Assembly (NCBI RefSeq): GCF_014842995.1
Contig: NZ_JACYXL010000012.1
Location: 18,548-82,547 of the forward strand
Length of the DNA stretch: 64,000 nt
Reading direction: 5' to 3'
Origin: Rhodanobacter sp. 7MK24
GTDB taxonomy: Bacteria; Pseudomonadota; Gammaproteobacteria; Xanthomonadales; Rhodanobacteraceae
Shown here in pieces: positions 25,182 through 35,200 of this stretch. The translations under genes were made by a program, and so were the position numbers. How positions within the stretch are numbered: the stretch's first letter is position 1; the number at the start of each line of letters is the position of its first letter. Under the pieces are notes generated by a model. It saw nothing but the letters and a program-made list of their open reading frames with translations. It was not told where the DNA came from and did no database searches.

Positions 25182-26354
25182 TCAGAACGCGTTGATGCCC
25201 GTCAGCTCGCGCCCCACCACCAACTCGTGCACCGTCTCGGTACCCTCGTAGGTGATGACCGACTCCAGGTTCAGCGCGTGGCGGATCGCACCGTGCTCGG
25301 TGGTGATGCCCGCGCCGCCGAGGATGTCGCGACACTGGCGCGCGATGTCGATGGCCATGCGGCAGTTGTTCCACTTGGCCAGCGAGACCTGGGTGGGCTG
25401 CATGGTGCCCGCGTCCTTCAGGCGACCCAGCTGCAGCGAGAGCAGCTGCGCGGTGGTGATGCGGCGGGCCATGTCGGCAAGCTTGAGCTGGATCGCCTGG
25501 TTGGCGGCCAGCGGGCGACCGAACAGCATGCGTTCGGCGGTGTAGTCGATGACTTCCTTCAGGCAGGCCTGCGCGGCGCCGATCGGGCCCCAGGTGATGC
25601 CGTAGCGCGCCTGCGTGAGGCAACCCAGCGGACCTTTCAGGCCCTTCACGTTGGGCAGGCGATTGGCGTCCGGCACGCGCACATTGTCGAGGAACAGCGC
25701 GCTGGTGACCGAGGCGCGCAGGCTCATCTTCTTGTGGATCTGCTGGGCGGTGAAGCCCTTCGTGTCGGTCGGCACGATGAAGCCCTGGATGCCGTCCTCG
25801 GTCTGCGCCCATACCACGGCGATCTGCGCGAGGTTGCCGTTGGTGATCCACATCTTGGCGCCGTTGATGACCCAGTCGCCGCCGTCCTTCTTCGCGTGGG
25901 TCTTCATGTTGGCCGGATCGGAACCGCCGTGCGGCTCGGTGAGGCCGAAGCAGCCGATGATCTCGCCCGCCGCCATCTTCGGCAGGTATTCCATCCTCTG
26001 CTCTTCGCTGCCGTAGGCGTAGATCGGGTACATCACCAGCGAGCTCTGCACCGAGGCGAAGCTGCGCAGGCCCGAATCGCCGCGCTCCAGCTCCTGGCAG
26101 ATCAGGCCGTAGCTCACGCCGCTCATGCCGGCGCAACCGTATTTTTCGGGGATGGTCGCGCCAAGCAGGCCCAGGCTGGCGATCTCCGGAATCAGCTCGC
26201 TGGGGAAGCGCGCCTGGTCGAAGGCGTCGCCGATGATGGGCAGCACCTTTTCGTCGACGAAACGGCCGACGGTGTCCTGCACCATGCGCTCCTCGTCGGA
26301 GAGCAGCGAGCGGACGTCGTACAGGTCGAGCGGATTCAGGCGGACAGCGGCCAT
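25182..26354 (-). CDS. gcdH: Acyl-CoA dehydrogenase, glutaryl-CoA dehydrogenase-like
   Basis: A 390-residue FAD enzyme of the acyl-CoA dehydrogenase superfamily. Hallmarks: G-C-F-G-L-T-E-P-H-G-G-S-D-P (flavin/substrate region), W-I-T-N-G, R-Y-G-I-T-W-G-P-I-G-A-A, R-P-L-A-A-N-Q, and near the end G-G-A-G-I-T-T-E-H-G-A-I-R-H then T-Y-E-G-T-E-T-V-H, which carries the catalytic glutamate position of glutaryl-CoA dehydrogenase. GcdH oxidises and decarboxylates glutaryl-CoA to crotonyl-CoA in lysine/tryptophan breakdown. The match is closer to GcdH than to short-chain dehydrogenases, but the exact substrate is inferred. Apparently monocistronic. Confidence 0.85.
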   Translation of the reverse strand: MAAVRLNPLDLYDVRSLLSDEERMVQDTVGRFVDEKVLPIIGDAFDQARFPSELIPEIASLGLLGATIPEKYGCAGMSGVSYGLICQELERGDSGLRSFASVQSSLVMYPIYAYGSEEQRMEYLPKMAAGEIIGCFGLTEPHGGSDPANMKTHAKKDGGDWVINGAKMWITNGNLAQIAVVWAQTEDGIQGFIVPTDTKGFTAQQIHKKMSLRASVTSALFLDNVRVPDANRLPNVKGLKGPLGCLTQARYGITWGPIGAAQACLKEVIDYTAERMLFGRPLAANQAIQLKLADMARRITTAQLLSLQLGRLKDAGTMQPTQVSLAKWNNCRMAIDIARQCRDILGGAGITTEHGAIRHALNLESVITYEGTETVHELVVGRELTGINAF

Positions 26355-26483
26355 GGGCGTTCCAGTGACGGGTGGGGGAAACCGCCGATTCTACCGGGGG
26401 CAGCCATGCCGGTCACGGTGGGGCGCCGCAGGAGGCGGCATGCGATCATCTGCAATCCTCTCCCCCCTCCCTCCGGAAACGCC

Positions 26484-27359
26484 ATGCTCAAGGGTGTGCT
26501 GCTGGGCTTCGCCTGTTTCGCCGCCTATGCCATCAGCGATGCCTTCGTGAAGGCCGTGCATGGCGCCGTGCCACCCTACGAATCGGTGTTCTTCGGCGGC
26601 CTGCTGGGCCTGGCCGCGCTGCCTTTCGTGATGGACAAGGGCGACCGCTGGCACGATGTGTTCGCCGCGCGCCGCCCCGTGCTGTGGTGGGTGCGCGCCT
26701 TGGCTGGTGCGGTGAGCAATATCGCCTCGGTCACCGCGTTCACCTTGCTGCCGATGGCCGAGGTGTTCTCGATGATCTTCCTGATGCCGATCTTCGTGAC
26801 CATCCTCTCGGTGCTGCTCCTGAAGGAGCACGTGGGCTGGCGGCGCTGGACGGCGGTGTTCGTGGGCTTCGCCGGCGTGCTGGTGGTGCTGCGCCCGGGC
26901 TTTCGCGTGCTGGGGCTGGGACATCTGGCCGCCATCGTCTGCGGCATCGCCGCCGCCTTGTCGGTGGTGGCGCTGCGGATGGCCGGCAGCGAGGAAAAGC
27001 GGGTGAGCCTGTACGGCGCCGGCACCATCGGCCCGCTGGTGGCTGGTGGCGTGCTGATGGTGCCGCACTTCGTCTGGCCCGGCCTGCAGCAGTCCCTGCT
27101 GCTCGCCGGCTACGGCCTGCTCGCCGCGCTGGCCGGCGTGCTGTTGATGCATGCCACCCTGCTCGCGCCCGCCAACCGCGTCGCCCCCACCCAATACAGC
27201 CAGATGCTGTGGGCCATCGCGTTCGGCTACTGGTTTTTCGGCGACCACCTCGACTGGCCCATGCTGGCCGGCATCGTGATGATCCTCGGAGCGGGCCTGT
27301 TCACCCTGGTGCGCGAAGAGAAGATGACGGGTTGGTGGAAGCGCGCACGGCTGTTGTGA
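26484..27359 (+). CDS. EamA/DMT-superfamily exporter
   Basis: A 291-residue inner-membrane protein with ten hydrophobic helices in two EamA repeats (about 1-135 and 145-280). The first repeat contains F-A-A-Y-A-I-S-D-A-F-V-K and P-M-A-E-V-F-S-M-I-F-L-M-P-I-F-V-T-I-L-S; the second ends Q-Y-S-Q-M-L-W-A-I-A-F-G-Y-W-F-F-G-D and G-A-G-L-F-T-L. Members export amino acids, nucleobases or other metabolites; this one cannot be assigned. ATG at 26484 gives the standard N-terminus right before helix 1. Divergent from the glutaryl-CoA dehydrogenase-like gene. Confidence 0.87.
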   Translation: MLKGVLLGFACFAAYAISDAFVKAVHGAVPPYESVFFGGLLGLAALPFVMDKGDRWHDVFAARRPVLWWVRALAGAVSNIASVTAFTLLPMAEVFSMIFLMPIFVTILSVLLLKEHVGWRRWTAVFVGFAGVLVVLRPGFRVLGLGHLAAIVCGIAAALSVVALRMAGSEEKRVSLYGAGTIGPLVAGGVLMVPHFVWPGLQQSLLLAGYGLLAALAGVLLMHATLLAPANRVAPTQYSQMLWAIAFGYWFFGDHLDWPMLAGIVMILGAGLFTLVREEKMTGWWKRARLL

Positions 27360-27628
27360 AGAGTGCGGCCAAGGATGGCCGTCCGTTTGATCTTCGCGTT
27401 CATGGACGAACGCACAGAATGATGCAGTGATCCCGCAGCACTTTACGTTTCGTAACGGCATTGCAGCCATGACTTGCGACATACGGCGTCAACTTTTTGC
27501 GTAACCATCCGTTGTGTGTGGAACGACCGCCTTCGCGATGGCGGCCGCGTCGTCCGGAACACTCCGAGCATCGGAAGCGGAAGGCAGGCCTCCGTCACGC
27601 ACGCGATGGAACAAGCGCTGGAGACCAA

Positions 27629-28885
27629 ATGATGAGCAATGTAGCGGCCAAGGCCAGAGAACCGGTTCGCAGCAAACGCTGGCCGCTGATCGTCGGCATC
27701 GTGGCAATCGCGGTGATCGCCCTGATCGTGGTGCACCTGCTTGGCGGCAAGAAAACCCGCGGCGGGCAACCGGCGCAAGTGGTAGGCACGGCCACCGCCG
27801 CCCTCGGCGACATGCCGGAGAACCTCAGCGAACTGGGGACGGTGACGCCCACGGCCACGGTCACCGTGTTGCCGCAATTGAGTGGCTACCTCACCCAGGT
27901 CGCCTACACCGAAGGCCAGGACGTGACCAAGGGCCAGTTCCTCGCCCAGATCGATCCGCGCCAGTACGAGATCAACAAGCAGCAGGCCGAGGCGCAGCTC
28001 GCCAAGGACCAGGCCAGCCTTGGCCAGGCGCGCACCGACCTGACGCGCTACGCGCAGCTGCACGCGCAGAAGTCGATCGCCGAGCAAACCTTCACCGATC
28101 AGCAGTTCACCGTGCAGCAGGACGAGGCGGCGGTGAAGGCCGACCAGGCCGCCGTGGCGCAGGACGAGCTGGATCTTGCCTATTGCCACATCACCGCGCC
28201 GATCGCCGGCCGCGTCGGTCTGCGGCTGGTCGACCCCGGCAACTACGTCACCGCGTCCAGCACCACGGGCATCGTCACCATCACCACGATGAAGCCGACC
28301 ACGGTGCAGTTCTCGGTGCCGCAGAACGCACTGTCACGCGTGCTGCAGCGCTTCGGCGCCGGCGCCAAGCTGCCGGTGGCGATCTATGACAGCGAGAACA
28401 GCAAGCAGATCGCCACCGGTACGGTCTATGCGATCGGCAACCAGATGGCCACCGGCACCGGCACGGTGCCGCTGCGCGCGACGGTACCTAACGACGACGA
28501 GGCGCTGTTCCCCAACGAGTTCGTCAACGTGCGGCTGCTGGTGGACACGCAGAAGAACGCGGTGCTGGTGCCCACCCCTGCCGTGCAGAACGGCGCGCCG
28601 GGCGATTTCGTCTATCTGGTCAATGCCGACGACACCGTTTCCGTGCACAAGGTCACCCTCGGCCCCAGCGACGGCAAGAACACCGTGATCCTGTCCGGTC
28701 TCGATGCCGGCCAGACCGTGGTCACCGACGGCACGGACCGGCTGAGCGACGGTGCACCGATCAAGCTCGCCGGCGCCGAGCCGGCCGCATCGGCCAGCAC
28801 CGCGGCAGCACCGGCCGCCAAGGCCGGCGGCAAGCATTCCGGCTGGAAGAAGAAGCACGCGTCCGCCGACAGTTCGGCTTCGTAA
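27629..28885 (+). CDS. mdtA: RND efflux periplasmic adaptor (MdtA-like)
   Basis: A 418-residue membrane-fusion protein. A single transmembrane anchor (about 19-41) is followed by the biotinyl-lipoyl half (V-T-V-L-P-Q-L-S-G-Y-L-T-Q-V, G-Q-D-V-T-K-G-Q-F-L-A-Q-I-D-P), an alpha-hairpin rich in Gln/Ala (about 115-170), the second lipoyl half (A-Y-C-H-I-T-A-P-I-A-G-R-V-G), a beta-barrel, and a Lys/Ala/Ser-rich tail. It would bridge the two RND pumps encoded next with the outer-membrane channel. The ATG at 27629 is followed immediately by a second ATG; GGAG precedes them. First gene of a four-gene operon; no regulator adjacent. Confidence 0.9.
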   Translation: MMSNVAAKAREPVRSKRWPLIVGIVAIAVIALIVVHLLGGKKTRGGQPAQVVGTATAALGDMPENLSELGTVTPTATVTVLPQLSGYLTQVAYTEGQDVTKGQFLAQIDPRQYEINKQQAEAQLAKDQASLGQARTDLTRYAQLHAQKSIAEQTFTDQQFTVQQDEAAVKADQAAVAQDELDLAYCHITAPIAGRVGLRLVDPGNYVTASSTTGIVTITTMKPTTVQFSVPQNALSRVLQRFGAGAKLPVAIYDSENSKQIATGTVYAIGNQMATGTGTVPLRATVPNDDEALFPNEFVNVRLLVDTQKNAVLVPTPAVQNGAPGDFVYLVNADDTVSVHKVTLGPSDGKNTVILSGLDAGQTVVTDGTDRLSDGAPIKLAGAEPAASASTAAAPAAKAGGKHSGWKKKHASADSSAS

Positions 28886-28904
28886 AGCAGCGGGCGCGCA
28901 AGCG

Positions 28905-31900
28905 ATGAATATCTCACGACCGTTCGTGCTCCGTCCGGTGGCGACGGCGCTGCTGATGATCGCCATGGTGCTGGTGGGCCTGGTCGCCGTGCGCTTCCTG
29001 CCGGTGTCCTCGCTGCCGGACGTCGATTACCCGACGATCCAGGTGCAGACCTTCTACCCCGGCGCCAGCCCCACGGTGATGGCGACCACGGTGACCGCTC
29101 CGCTGGAAGTGCAGCTGGGCGAGATCCCCGGCCTGCAGCAGATGACCTCGACCAGCTCCGCTGGCGCTTCGGTGATCACGCTGCAGTTCGACCTGTCGCT
29201 CAATCTCGACGTGGCCCAGCAGAACGTGCAGGAGGCGATCAGCGCCGCCAACAGCCTGCTGCCCAGCGGCCTGCCAGCACCGCCTACCTACGCCAAGGTG
29301 AACCCCGCGGACCAGCCCATCCTGACCCTGGCGGTGACCTCCAATTCGATGTCGCTGACCCAGTTGCAGGACGCCACCAACAACCGTCTCGCCACCAAGA
29401 TCTCCGAAGTGCCCGGCGTGGGACTGGTCACTGCCGCCGGCGGCAACGTGCCGGCGATCCGCGTCGAGGCCGACCCGCACAAGCTGGCCGCCTACGGCCT
29501 CAACATCGACGACCTGCGTTCGCTGATCGCCAACGTCAACGTCAGCCAGCCCAAGGGCAATTTCGACGGCCCCAAACTGGACTACACGATCAATGGCAAC
29601 GACCAGATCAAGAATCCCCAGGGCTACCTCGACACCGTGCTGGCGTACCAGAACGGCGCGCCGGTGTTCGTGCGCGACGTGGCCCATGTAGCGCAGGCCG
29701 CGCAGAACAACGAACTGGGCGCCTGGTACAACAAGACGCAGGCCATCGTGCTCAATGTGCAGCGCCAGCCTGGCGCCAACGTCATCGCTACGGTTGATCA
29801 CATCAAGCAGCAACTTCCCGCGCTGGAGGCCGCCCTCCCCGCCGGCATGAAGATCAGCATCGTCAACGACAGCACCGGCGTGATCCGCTCCTCGGTGTCA
29901 GACGCCACGTTCGAGCTGGTGCTGGCGATCGTGCTGGTGGTGCTGGTGATCTTCGTGTTCCTGCGCAACCTGCCCGCCACCATCATCCCCAGCATCTCGG
30001 TGCCGGTGTCGCTGATCGGCACGCTGGCGGTGATGTACAAGCTCGGCTACTCCATCGACAACCTTTCGCTGATGGCGCTGATCATCGCCACCGGCTTCGT
30101 GGTGGACGATTCGATCGTGATGATCGAGAACATCGTGCGCTACCTGGAGGAAGGCAGGACGCCGCTGGAAGCCGCGCTGGAGGGTGCCGGCCAGATCGGC
30201 TTCACCATCCTGTCGCTGACCGTCTCGCTGATCGCGGTGCTGATCCCGCTGCTGTTCATGGGCGGCGTGATCGGGCGCCTGTTCAGCGAATTCGCGGTCA
30301 CGCTGGCCGTGACCATCGTCTTGTCCGCCGTGGTGTCGCTGACCCTGGTGCCGATGATGTGCGCGCGCATCCTGCGCGCACAGAAGGAACGCCACCCAAG
30401 CCGCTTCGAACGGATCAGCGAAGGGCTGTTCGACAAGCTGCTCGATGCCTACCGCCGCGGCCTCCTCGTGGTGATGAAACACCAGACCGCGACGCTGCTG
30501 GTGTTCCTCGCCACGGTGGCGCTGACCATCGTGCTCTACGTGGTGATCCCCAAGGGCCTGTTCCCGGTGCAGGACGTGGGCGTGCTGCAAGGCATCAGCA
30601 CCGCCGACAATTCCGTCTCCTACGACACCATGATCGATCGCCAGCAGGCGCTGGCGGAGGCGGTCCTGAAAGACCCCGACGTCGCCAGCCTCACCTCCTA
30701 CGTCGGCATCGACGGCACCAACATCACGCTCAACAACGGCCGCTTCCTGATCAACCTGAAGCCGCGCGACGAACGCTCCGGCACCGCCCGGCAGATCGCC
30801 CGCCGCATCCAGAAAGAGACCGCCGACGTACCCGGCATCAAGCTGTTTCTGCAGCCGGAGCAGAACCTGACGCTGGACACCACGGTATCGCCGAACCAGT
30901 ACCAGTTCGTGCTGCGCGGCCCCAGCCAGGCCGAATTGCAGCAGTACGTGCCGGCGCTGCTCGCGCGCATGAAGGGCATCCAGTCCATCGCCGACGTCAC
31001 CAGCGATCTCGACAACGATGGCCTCAGCGTGAACGTGGAAGTGAACCGCCAGCTGGCCGCGCGCTTCGGCATCACCGCCGCCACCATCGACAACGCGCTG
31101 TACGACGCGCTCGGCCAGCGCATCGTCTCGACGATCTTCGACCAGTCCAGCCAATACCGCGTGATCCTGGTCGCCAAGCCCGAAAGCCTGCCCACGCTGC
31201 AGTCACTGGGCAATCTGTACTTGCCCAGCCAGACCAGCAGCATCGGACAGGTACCGCTGAGCGCCATCGCGAAGATCGAGGTGGCCAAGTCGCCGCTGGT
31301 GGTCAGCCACTTAGCGCAATTCCCGTCCACCACCATCTCGTTCAACCTCGCACAGGGCGCGTCGCTGAGTACCGCGGTGGAGGAGATCGCGCAAGCCGAA
31401 CAGGCGGCGCACTTGCCGTCCTCGATCGAGTCCTCGTTCCAGGGCGCCGCGGCTGCCTTCCAGGATTCGCTCTCCAGCGAGGTCTACCTGCTGATCGCCG
31501 CGCTGGTAGCCGTGTACATCGTGCTCGGCGTGCTGTACGAGAGCTTCATCCACCCGGTGACGATCCTTTCCACCCTGCCCTCGGCCGGCATCGGCGCGCT
31601 GCTGGCGCTGATGGTCGCCGGTGCCGACCTGGACGTGATCGGCATCATCGGCATCGTGCTGCTGATCGGCATCGTGAAGAAGAACGCGATCATGATCGTG
31701 GACTTCGCGCTCGAAGCCGAGCGCGTGCACGGCAAGCCGCCGGCCGAGGCGATCTTCGAAGCCTCATTGCTGCGCTTCCGGCCGATCCTGATGACCACGC
31801 TGGCGGCGATGCTCGGCGCGCTGCCGATGTTGCTGGGCAGCGGCATCGGTTCGGAACTGCGCCGGCCGCTGGGCCTGTCCATCATCGGCGGCCTCGCGCT

Positions 31901-32012
31901 CAGCCAGTTGCTGACCCTGTTCACCACGCCGGTGATCTACCTGTTCTTCGACCGGCTGGCGCGGCGCCTGCGTCCTGCACCCGCATTGGAAGCGGAAGGC
32001 GGTGAAGCGTGA
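28905..32012 (+). CDS. mdtB: RND efflux pump subunit (MdtB-like)
   Basis: A 1035-residue inner-membrane proton-driven pump with 12 transmembrane helices and two large periplasmic loops. N-terminus R-P-F-V-L-R-P-V-A-T-A-L-L-M-I-A and L-P-V-S-S-L-P-D-V-D-Y-P-T-I-Q-V are MdtB/MdtC hallmarks, as is the helix-4 motif G-F-V-V-D-D-S-I-V-M-I-E-N carrying the proton-relay aspartates. The late I-G-I-V-K-K-N-A-I-M-I-V-D carries the relay lysine. In E. coli MdtB and MdtC form a heterotrimer exporting bile salts, novobiocin and similar compounds. It starts 19 bp after the adaptor gene. Confidence 0.92.
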   Translation: MNISRPFVLRPVATALLMIAMVLVGLVAVRFLPVSSLPDVDYPTIQVQTFYPGASPTVMATTVTAPLEVQLGEIPGLQQMTSTSSAGASVITLQFDLSLNLDVAQQNVQEAISAANSLLPSGLPAPPTYAKVNPADQPILTLAVTSNSMSLTQLQDATNNRLATKISEVPGVGLVTAAGGNVPAIRVEADPHKLAAYGLNIDDLRSLIANVNVSQPKGNFDGPKLDYTINGNDQIKNPQGYLDTVLAYQNGAPVFVRDVAHVAQAAQNNELGAWYNKTQAIVLNVQRQPGANVIATVDHIKQQLPALEAALPAGMKISIVNDSTGVIRSSVSDATFELVLAIVLVVLVIFVFLRNLPATIIPSISVPVSLIGTLAVMYKLGYSIDNLSLMALIIATGFVVDDSIVMIENIVRYLEEGRTPLEAALEGAGQIGFTILSLTVSLIAVLIPLLFMGGVIGRLFSEFAVTLAVTIVLSAVVSLTLVPMMCARILRAQKERHPSRFERISEGLFDKLLDAYRRGLLVVMKHQTATLLVFLATVALTIVLYVVIPKGLFPVQDVGVLQGISTADNSVSYDTMIDRQQALAEAVLKDPDVASLTSYVGIDGTNITLNNGRFLINLKPRDERSGTARQIARRIQKETADVPGIKLFLQPEQNLTLDTTVSPNQYQFVLRGPSQAELQQYVPALLARMKGIQSIADVTSDLDNDGLSVNVEVNRQLAARFGITAATIDNALYDALGQRIVSTIFDQSSQYRVILVAKPESLPTLQSLGNLYLPSQTSSIGQVPLSAIAKIEVAKSPLVVSHLAQFPSTTISFNLAQGASLSTAVEEIAQAEQAAHLPSSIESSFQGAAAAFQDSLSSEVYLLIAALVAVYIVLGVLYESFIHPVTILSTLPSAGIGALLALMVAGADLDVIGIIGIVLLIGIVKKNAIMIVDFALEAERVHGKPPAEAIFEASLLRFRPILMTTLAAMLGALPMLLGSGIGSELRRPLGLSIIGGLALSQLLTLFTTPVIYLFFDRLARRLRPAPALEAEGGEA

Positions 32013-32029
32013 CCGCGCATTGCGCTTTT

Positions 32030-32071
32030 CTCCCTCTCCCCTTTGGGGACAGGGTCGGGGTGCGGGGTCAG
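32030..32071. repeat. REP-type repeat, family A (between mdtB and mdtC)
   Basis: TCTCCCTCTCCCCTTTGGGG then ACAGGGTCGGGGTGCGGGG. Begins 17 bp after the mdtB stop and is inverted relative to the copy at 32152-32198; the two arms match over about 40 bp and enclose about 80 bp. Confidence 0.8.
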
Positions 32072-32151
32072 GCTGGACTCGTACTCCATGGCCTTACCCC
32101 ATGCACGCAATCAATGTACCTGCGCGCCGAACAGGCATCCACGCAAGATTG

Positions 32152-32198
32152 CCCCCTCAGCCCGGCCCTGTCCCCAAAGGGGAGAGGGAGAAAGCAGG
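32152..32198. repeat. REP-type repeat, family A (between mdtB and mdtC)
   Basis: CCCCTCAGCCCGGCCCTGTC followed by CCCAAAGGGGAGAGGGAGAAA. It ends 10 bp before the mdtC start codon, so the AGGGAG of the repeat may also serve as part of the ribosome-binding region. Confidence 0.8.
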
Positions 32199-32208
32199 GT
32201 GATCGCGC

Positions 32209-35200
32209 ATGAGCATCCCCGGCCTGTTCATCCGGCGACCGGTGGCGACCACCCTGCTGGCGGTGGCGATCCTGCTGTCCGGCCTGCTGGCGTACTTCCA
32301 CCTGCCGGTGGCACCGCTGCCGAACGTGACCTATCCGGTGGTGGTGGTGCAGGCCAGCATGGCGGGCGCCAGCCCGGACATCATGGCGTCCACCGTGACC
32401 GCGCCGCTGGAGCGCCGACTGGGCACCATCGCCGACGTCAACGAGATGACCTCGACCAGCTCGGTGGGCACGGCCAGCGTGGTCATCCAGTTCGGGCTGG
32501 ATCGCGACATCAACGGCGCCGCCCGCGACGTGCAGGCGGCGATCCAGGCCGCCCGCGCCGACCTGCCCTCGACGCTGCGCGGCAACCCCACCTACCGCGA
32601 ATACAACCCGGCCGACTCGCCGATCATGATCCTGGCGCTGACCTCGGACACGCTGACCCGCGCCCAGCTCTACGATTCGGCCGATTCGGTGATCCAGCAG
32701 CAACTGTCGCAGATCGACGGGGTAGGCCAGATCACCCTGGGCGGCAGCGCCCTGCCCTCGGTGCGCGTGGAGCTGCAGCCGGACAAGCTCAGCAGCTACG
32801 GCATCGGCCTGGAAGACGTGCGCGCGGCGATCAGCGCGGCCAACGCGAACAGCGCCAAGGGCCACATCGACCAGAGCGGACTGCGCTACGAGGTCACCTC
32901 CAACGACCAGATCAGCAAGGCCGCGCCCTACCGCGACCTGGTGGTGGCCTACCGCAATGGCGCGCCGGTGCTGCTGCGCGACGTCGCCGACGTGCAGGAC
33001 TCGGCGGAAAATATCCGCAACATGGGCCTGTACGACGGCAAGCCGGCCGTGCTCGTCATTGTCTTCCCGCGCCCTGGCGGCAACATCGTCAAGACGGTGG
33101 GTGAAATCCGCAACGTGCTGCCCTCCATCGAGGCGGCGCTGCCGGCAGGCATCCATGCGAGCGTCGCACTGGACCGCTCGGTCTCGGTGCGGGGCGCGGT
33201 GAGCGATACCGAACGCACCCTGTTCATCGCGGTGCTGCTGGTGATCGGCGTGGTGTTCGTGTTCCTGCAGTCGCCGCGGGCGATCCTGATCCCGGCGGTG
33301 GCGCTGCCGCTGTCCATCATCGGCACGTTCGGGCCGATGTACCTGATGGGCTACAGCATCGACAACCTGTCGCTGATGGCGCTGACCATCGGCACCGGCT
33401 TCGTGGTGGACGACGCGGTGGTAGTGCTGGAGAACATCGTGCGCCACGTGGAAGCGGGCATGGACGTGCACGAGGCGGCCATGCGCGGCAGCGCGGAGGT
33501 CAGCTTCACGGTGATCTCGATGAGCGTGTCGCTGATCGCGGTGTTCCTGCCCATCCTGCTGATGCCCGGCATCATCGGCCTGCTGTTCCACGAGTTCGCG
33601 GTGACGCTGTCGATCGCCATCCTGCTCTCGCTGGTGATCTCGCTCACCGTCACGCCGACGCTGGCCGCCTACGTGCTGAAGCGCGAGGCGCTGCATTCCA
33701 AAGCGCGCTGGGCGCTGTGGTACGAACGGCAGTTCGAACGCTTCAAGCAGGCCTATTCGCGTTCGCTCGACGCCGTGCTCGACCATGCGCTGCTGGTCGG
33801 CCTGACCCTGATCGGCCTGATCGCGCTGAACATCGTGCTGTTCAAGCTGGTGCCGTCCACCTTCTTCCCGGAACAGGACAACGGCATCCTGATGGGCCAG
33901 GTCATCGCCGACCAGAGCATTTCCTTTCAGGCGATGGAGCAGAAGCTGGCGCAACTGCAGGCCATCGTGCAGAAGGATCCCGCGGTGGCCTCGGTCGCCG
34001 GCTTCACTGGCGGCCGCACGCTCAACACCGCCAACGTGTTCGTGGAGCTGAAGCCGCTGGCGGAACGCAAGCTCTCTGCCGCGCAAGTGGTCGAACGCCT
34101 GCGCCCCAAGCTCAACAGGATCACCGGTGCACGCTTGTTCCTGCAGGCCGCGCAGGACCTGCACATTGGCGGCCGGCAATCCGCCGCGGAATACCAGTAC
34201 ACGCTGACCGGCGACGACGCCGACCAGCTGTATCAGTGGGTACCCAAGCTGGTGACCGCACTGGGCAAGTACCGCAGCGAGCTGACCAGCGTGAACTCGG
34301 ATCTGCAGCAGCACGGACTGCAGATCGACATCAACTTCGACCGCGCCACCATGATGCGCTACGGCTTCACACCCACCCAGCTCGACAGCGTGCTGTACGA
34401 CGCCTTCGGCCAGCGCACGGTCTCCACCGTGTACAACGAGCTCAACCAGTACTACGTGGTGATGGAAGTGGCGCCGCCGTACTGGCAGTACCCGCAGATG
34501 CTCGACCGCATGCGCTTCAGCGGCGCGGCCGGCGTCGCCAGCGGCACCGAGCAGACGCAGTACTCGGGCAGTCTGGTGAAGGCGCCAACCACCGCATCGG
34601 CCACGTCGTCCACCACCAACGCGAACAACGCCAACGCCGAAGCCAACCTGCTCACCAATGCCATCGCCAACGCGCGCGGCGGCGCTTCAAGCGGCAGTGC
34701 GGACAGCACGTCCAGCGAGACCATGGTGCCGTTTCCGGCGCTGGCCAGTTACATCAGCGACCACACGCCCACCCAGGTCAGCCATCAGAGCGGGCTGGTC
34801 GCCGCGACGATCTCGTTCAACCTGCCGCCCGGCGGCTCGCTGAGCAAGGCGCTGCTGGCGATCGACCAGGCCGAGCAGGAAATCCACATGCCGGCCTCCA
34901 TCCGCGGCGCCACCGCCGGCGCGGCGCAGGTGTATTCGCAGTCGATGTCCACCATGCCGCTGCTGATCCTAGCCGCACTGCTGGCCGTGTACATCGTGCT
35001 GGGCATGCTCTACGAGAACACGGTGCACCCCGTCACCATCCTTTCCACCCTGCCCTCTGCGGGCATCGGCGCCACGCTGGCGCTGCTGATCTTCGGCACG
35101 CCGTTCTCGGTGATCGCGATGATCGGCATCATCCTGCTGATCGGCATCGTCAAGAAGAACGCGATCATGATGATCGACGTGGCCATCCACCTGCAGCGCG

